NCBI GenBank assembly: GCA_003194485.1
Contig: PQXD01000001.1
Location: 198,671 to 231,478 of the forward strand
DNA length: 32,808 nt
DNA from: Deltaproteobacteria bacterium
GTDB lineage: Bacteria; Desulfobacterota; Dissulfuribacteria; Dissulfuribacterales; UBA3076
Direction: 5' to 3'
The notes beneath the pieces were generated by a model. The model had not been told where the DNA came from and ran no database searches. It saw only the letters and a program-made list of their open reading frames with translations. Shown in pieces: positions 32,684 to 32,808 of this stretch. Each line of letters starts with the position of its first letter. Position 1 is the stretch's first letter. The translations under genes were made by a program, and so were the position numbers.

Positions 32684-32808
32684 TTTATTTTTCCATGCGC
32701 CAGGTCTAAAACCTTCGCCTTTCAGGCGAAAGGCTTCAGCAGTTAAGGGATCGTGGTAAACTTGCTCATGGGAGGTTATCGCCATAAGCAAAGAATATCG
32801 CAAGGGGC
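32684..32808 (+). mobile_element. Second insertion sequence copy, cut by right edge
   Basis: These 125 bases are identical to 20654-20778. They include the left-end hairpin (32712-32733), the ribosome-binding site and the first 25 bases of tnpA from ATA 32784. It is inserted in the same orientation as the first copy, inside or beside the regulator remnant. The rest lies outside the window. Confidence 0.9.

Noticed and set aside
1-32808. tRNA and rRNA genes
   Set aside because: Intergenic regions were scanned by eye for T-arm-like and rRNA-like sequences; none was convincing. A covariance search would be needed to exclude them.

Overview
This 32.8-kb window looks like chromosome from an anaerobic, Gram-negative bacterium of the Desulfobacterota (deltaproteobacterial) type. 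This placement is inference. It rests on an 11-gene complex I operon without the NADH-input genes nuoEFG, on DegP, FtsH and parvulin genes for an envelope with a periplasm, and on dense small palindromic repeats between genes. No rRNA or tRNA was recognised, so taxonomy cannot be fixed from the window.

Layout. (1) Positions 1-395 hold the start of an unrecognised minus-strand gene cut by the left edge, a candidate promoter and a nested-hairpin leader. (2) 396-10910 is one plus-strand operon, nuoABCDHIJKLMN, for a proton-pumping quinone oxidoreductase. NuoC carries a charged insert and NuoI a long Lys/Ala-rich tail. (3) 11027-14823 is a mixed block: an aldo/keto reductase, an endonuclease Q-type PHP protein on the minus strand, an 86-aa orphan and a left-handed beta-helix protein. 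(4) 14895-20519 holds envelope proteostasis genes: a parvulin-type peptidyl-prolyl isomerase, FtsH and a DegP/HtrA protease, then a DUF1614 membrane protein. (5) 20654-21256 is an IS200/IS605-type insertion sequence whose tnpA appears to start at ATA. (6) 21299-28249 holds hisD, a YkgJ-type cysteine-cluster protein, a DegT-family sugar aminotransferase, a cysteine desulfurase/selenocysteine lyase-like protein, miaA and pgsA. (7) 28255-32202 is one minus-strand gene for a 1315-aa fusion of a beta-phosphoglucomutase-like HAD domain, a trehalose-6-phosphate phosphatase domain and a GH65 phosphorylase domain, the architecture of mycobacterial OtsB1. (8) The right edge holds a regulator remnant broken by a second copy of the insertion sequence. 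The window ends inside that copy, as expected where an assembly stops at a repeat.

The most unusual material is non-coding. Family A (16060-16200, 20529-20644, 22855-22994) has a shared core flanked by arms that differ between copies but still pair with each other. One copy lies inside a set of nested inverted repeats at 22600-22994. Family B (13817-13944, 27496-27672, perhaps 23853-23900) has conserved ends, a variable middle and a GC-rich palindrome. Its copies abut gene 3' ends, and one encodes the last 14 residues of MiaA. A third element with terminal inverted repeats (25081-25207) carries the same GC-rich palindrome and fills the gap between the desulfurase and aminotransferase genes. 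No transposase is encoded inside any of them, so they resemble non-autonomous mobile elements or structured RNA elements.
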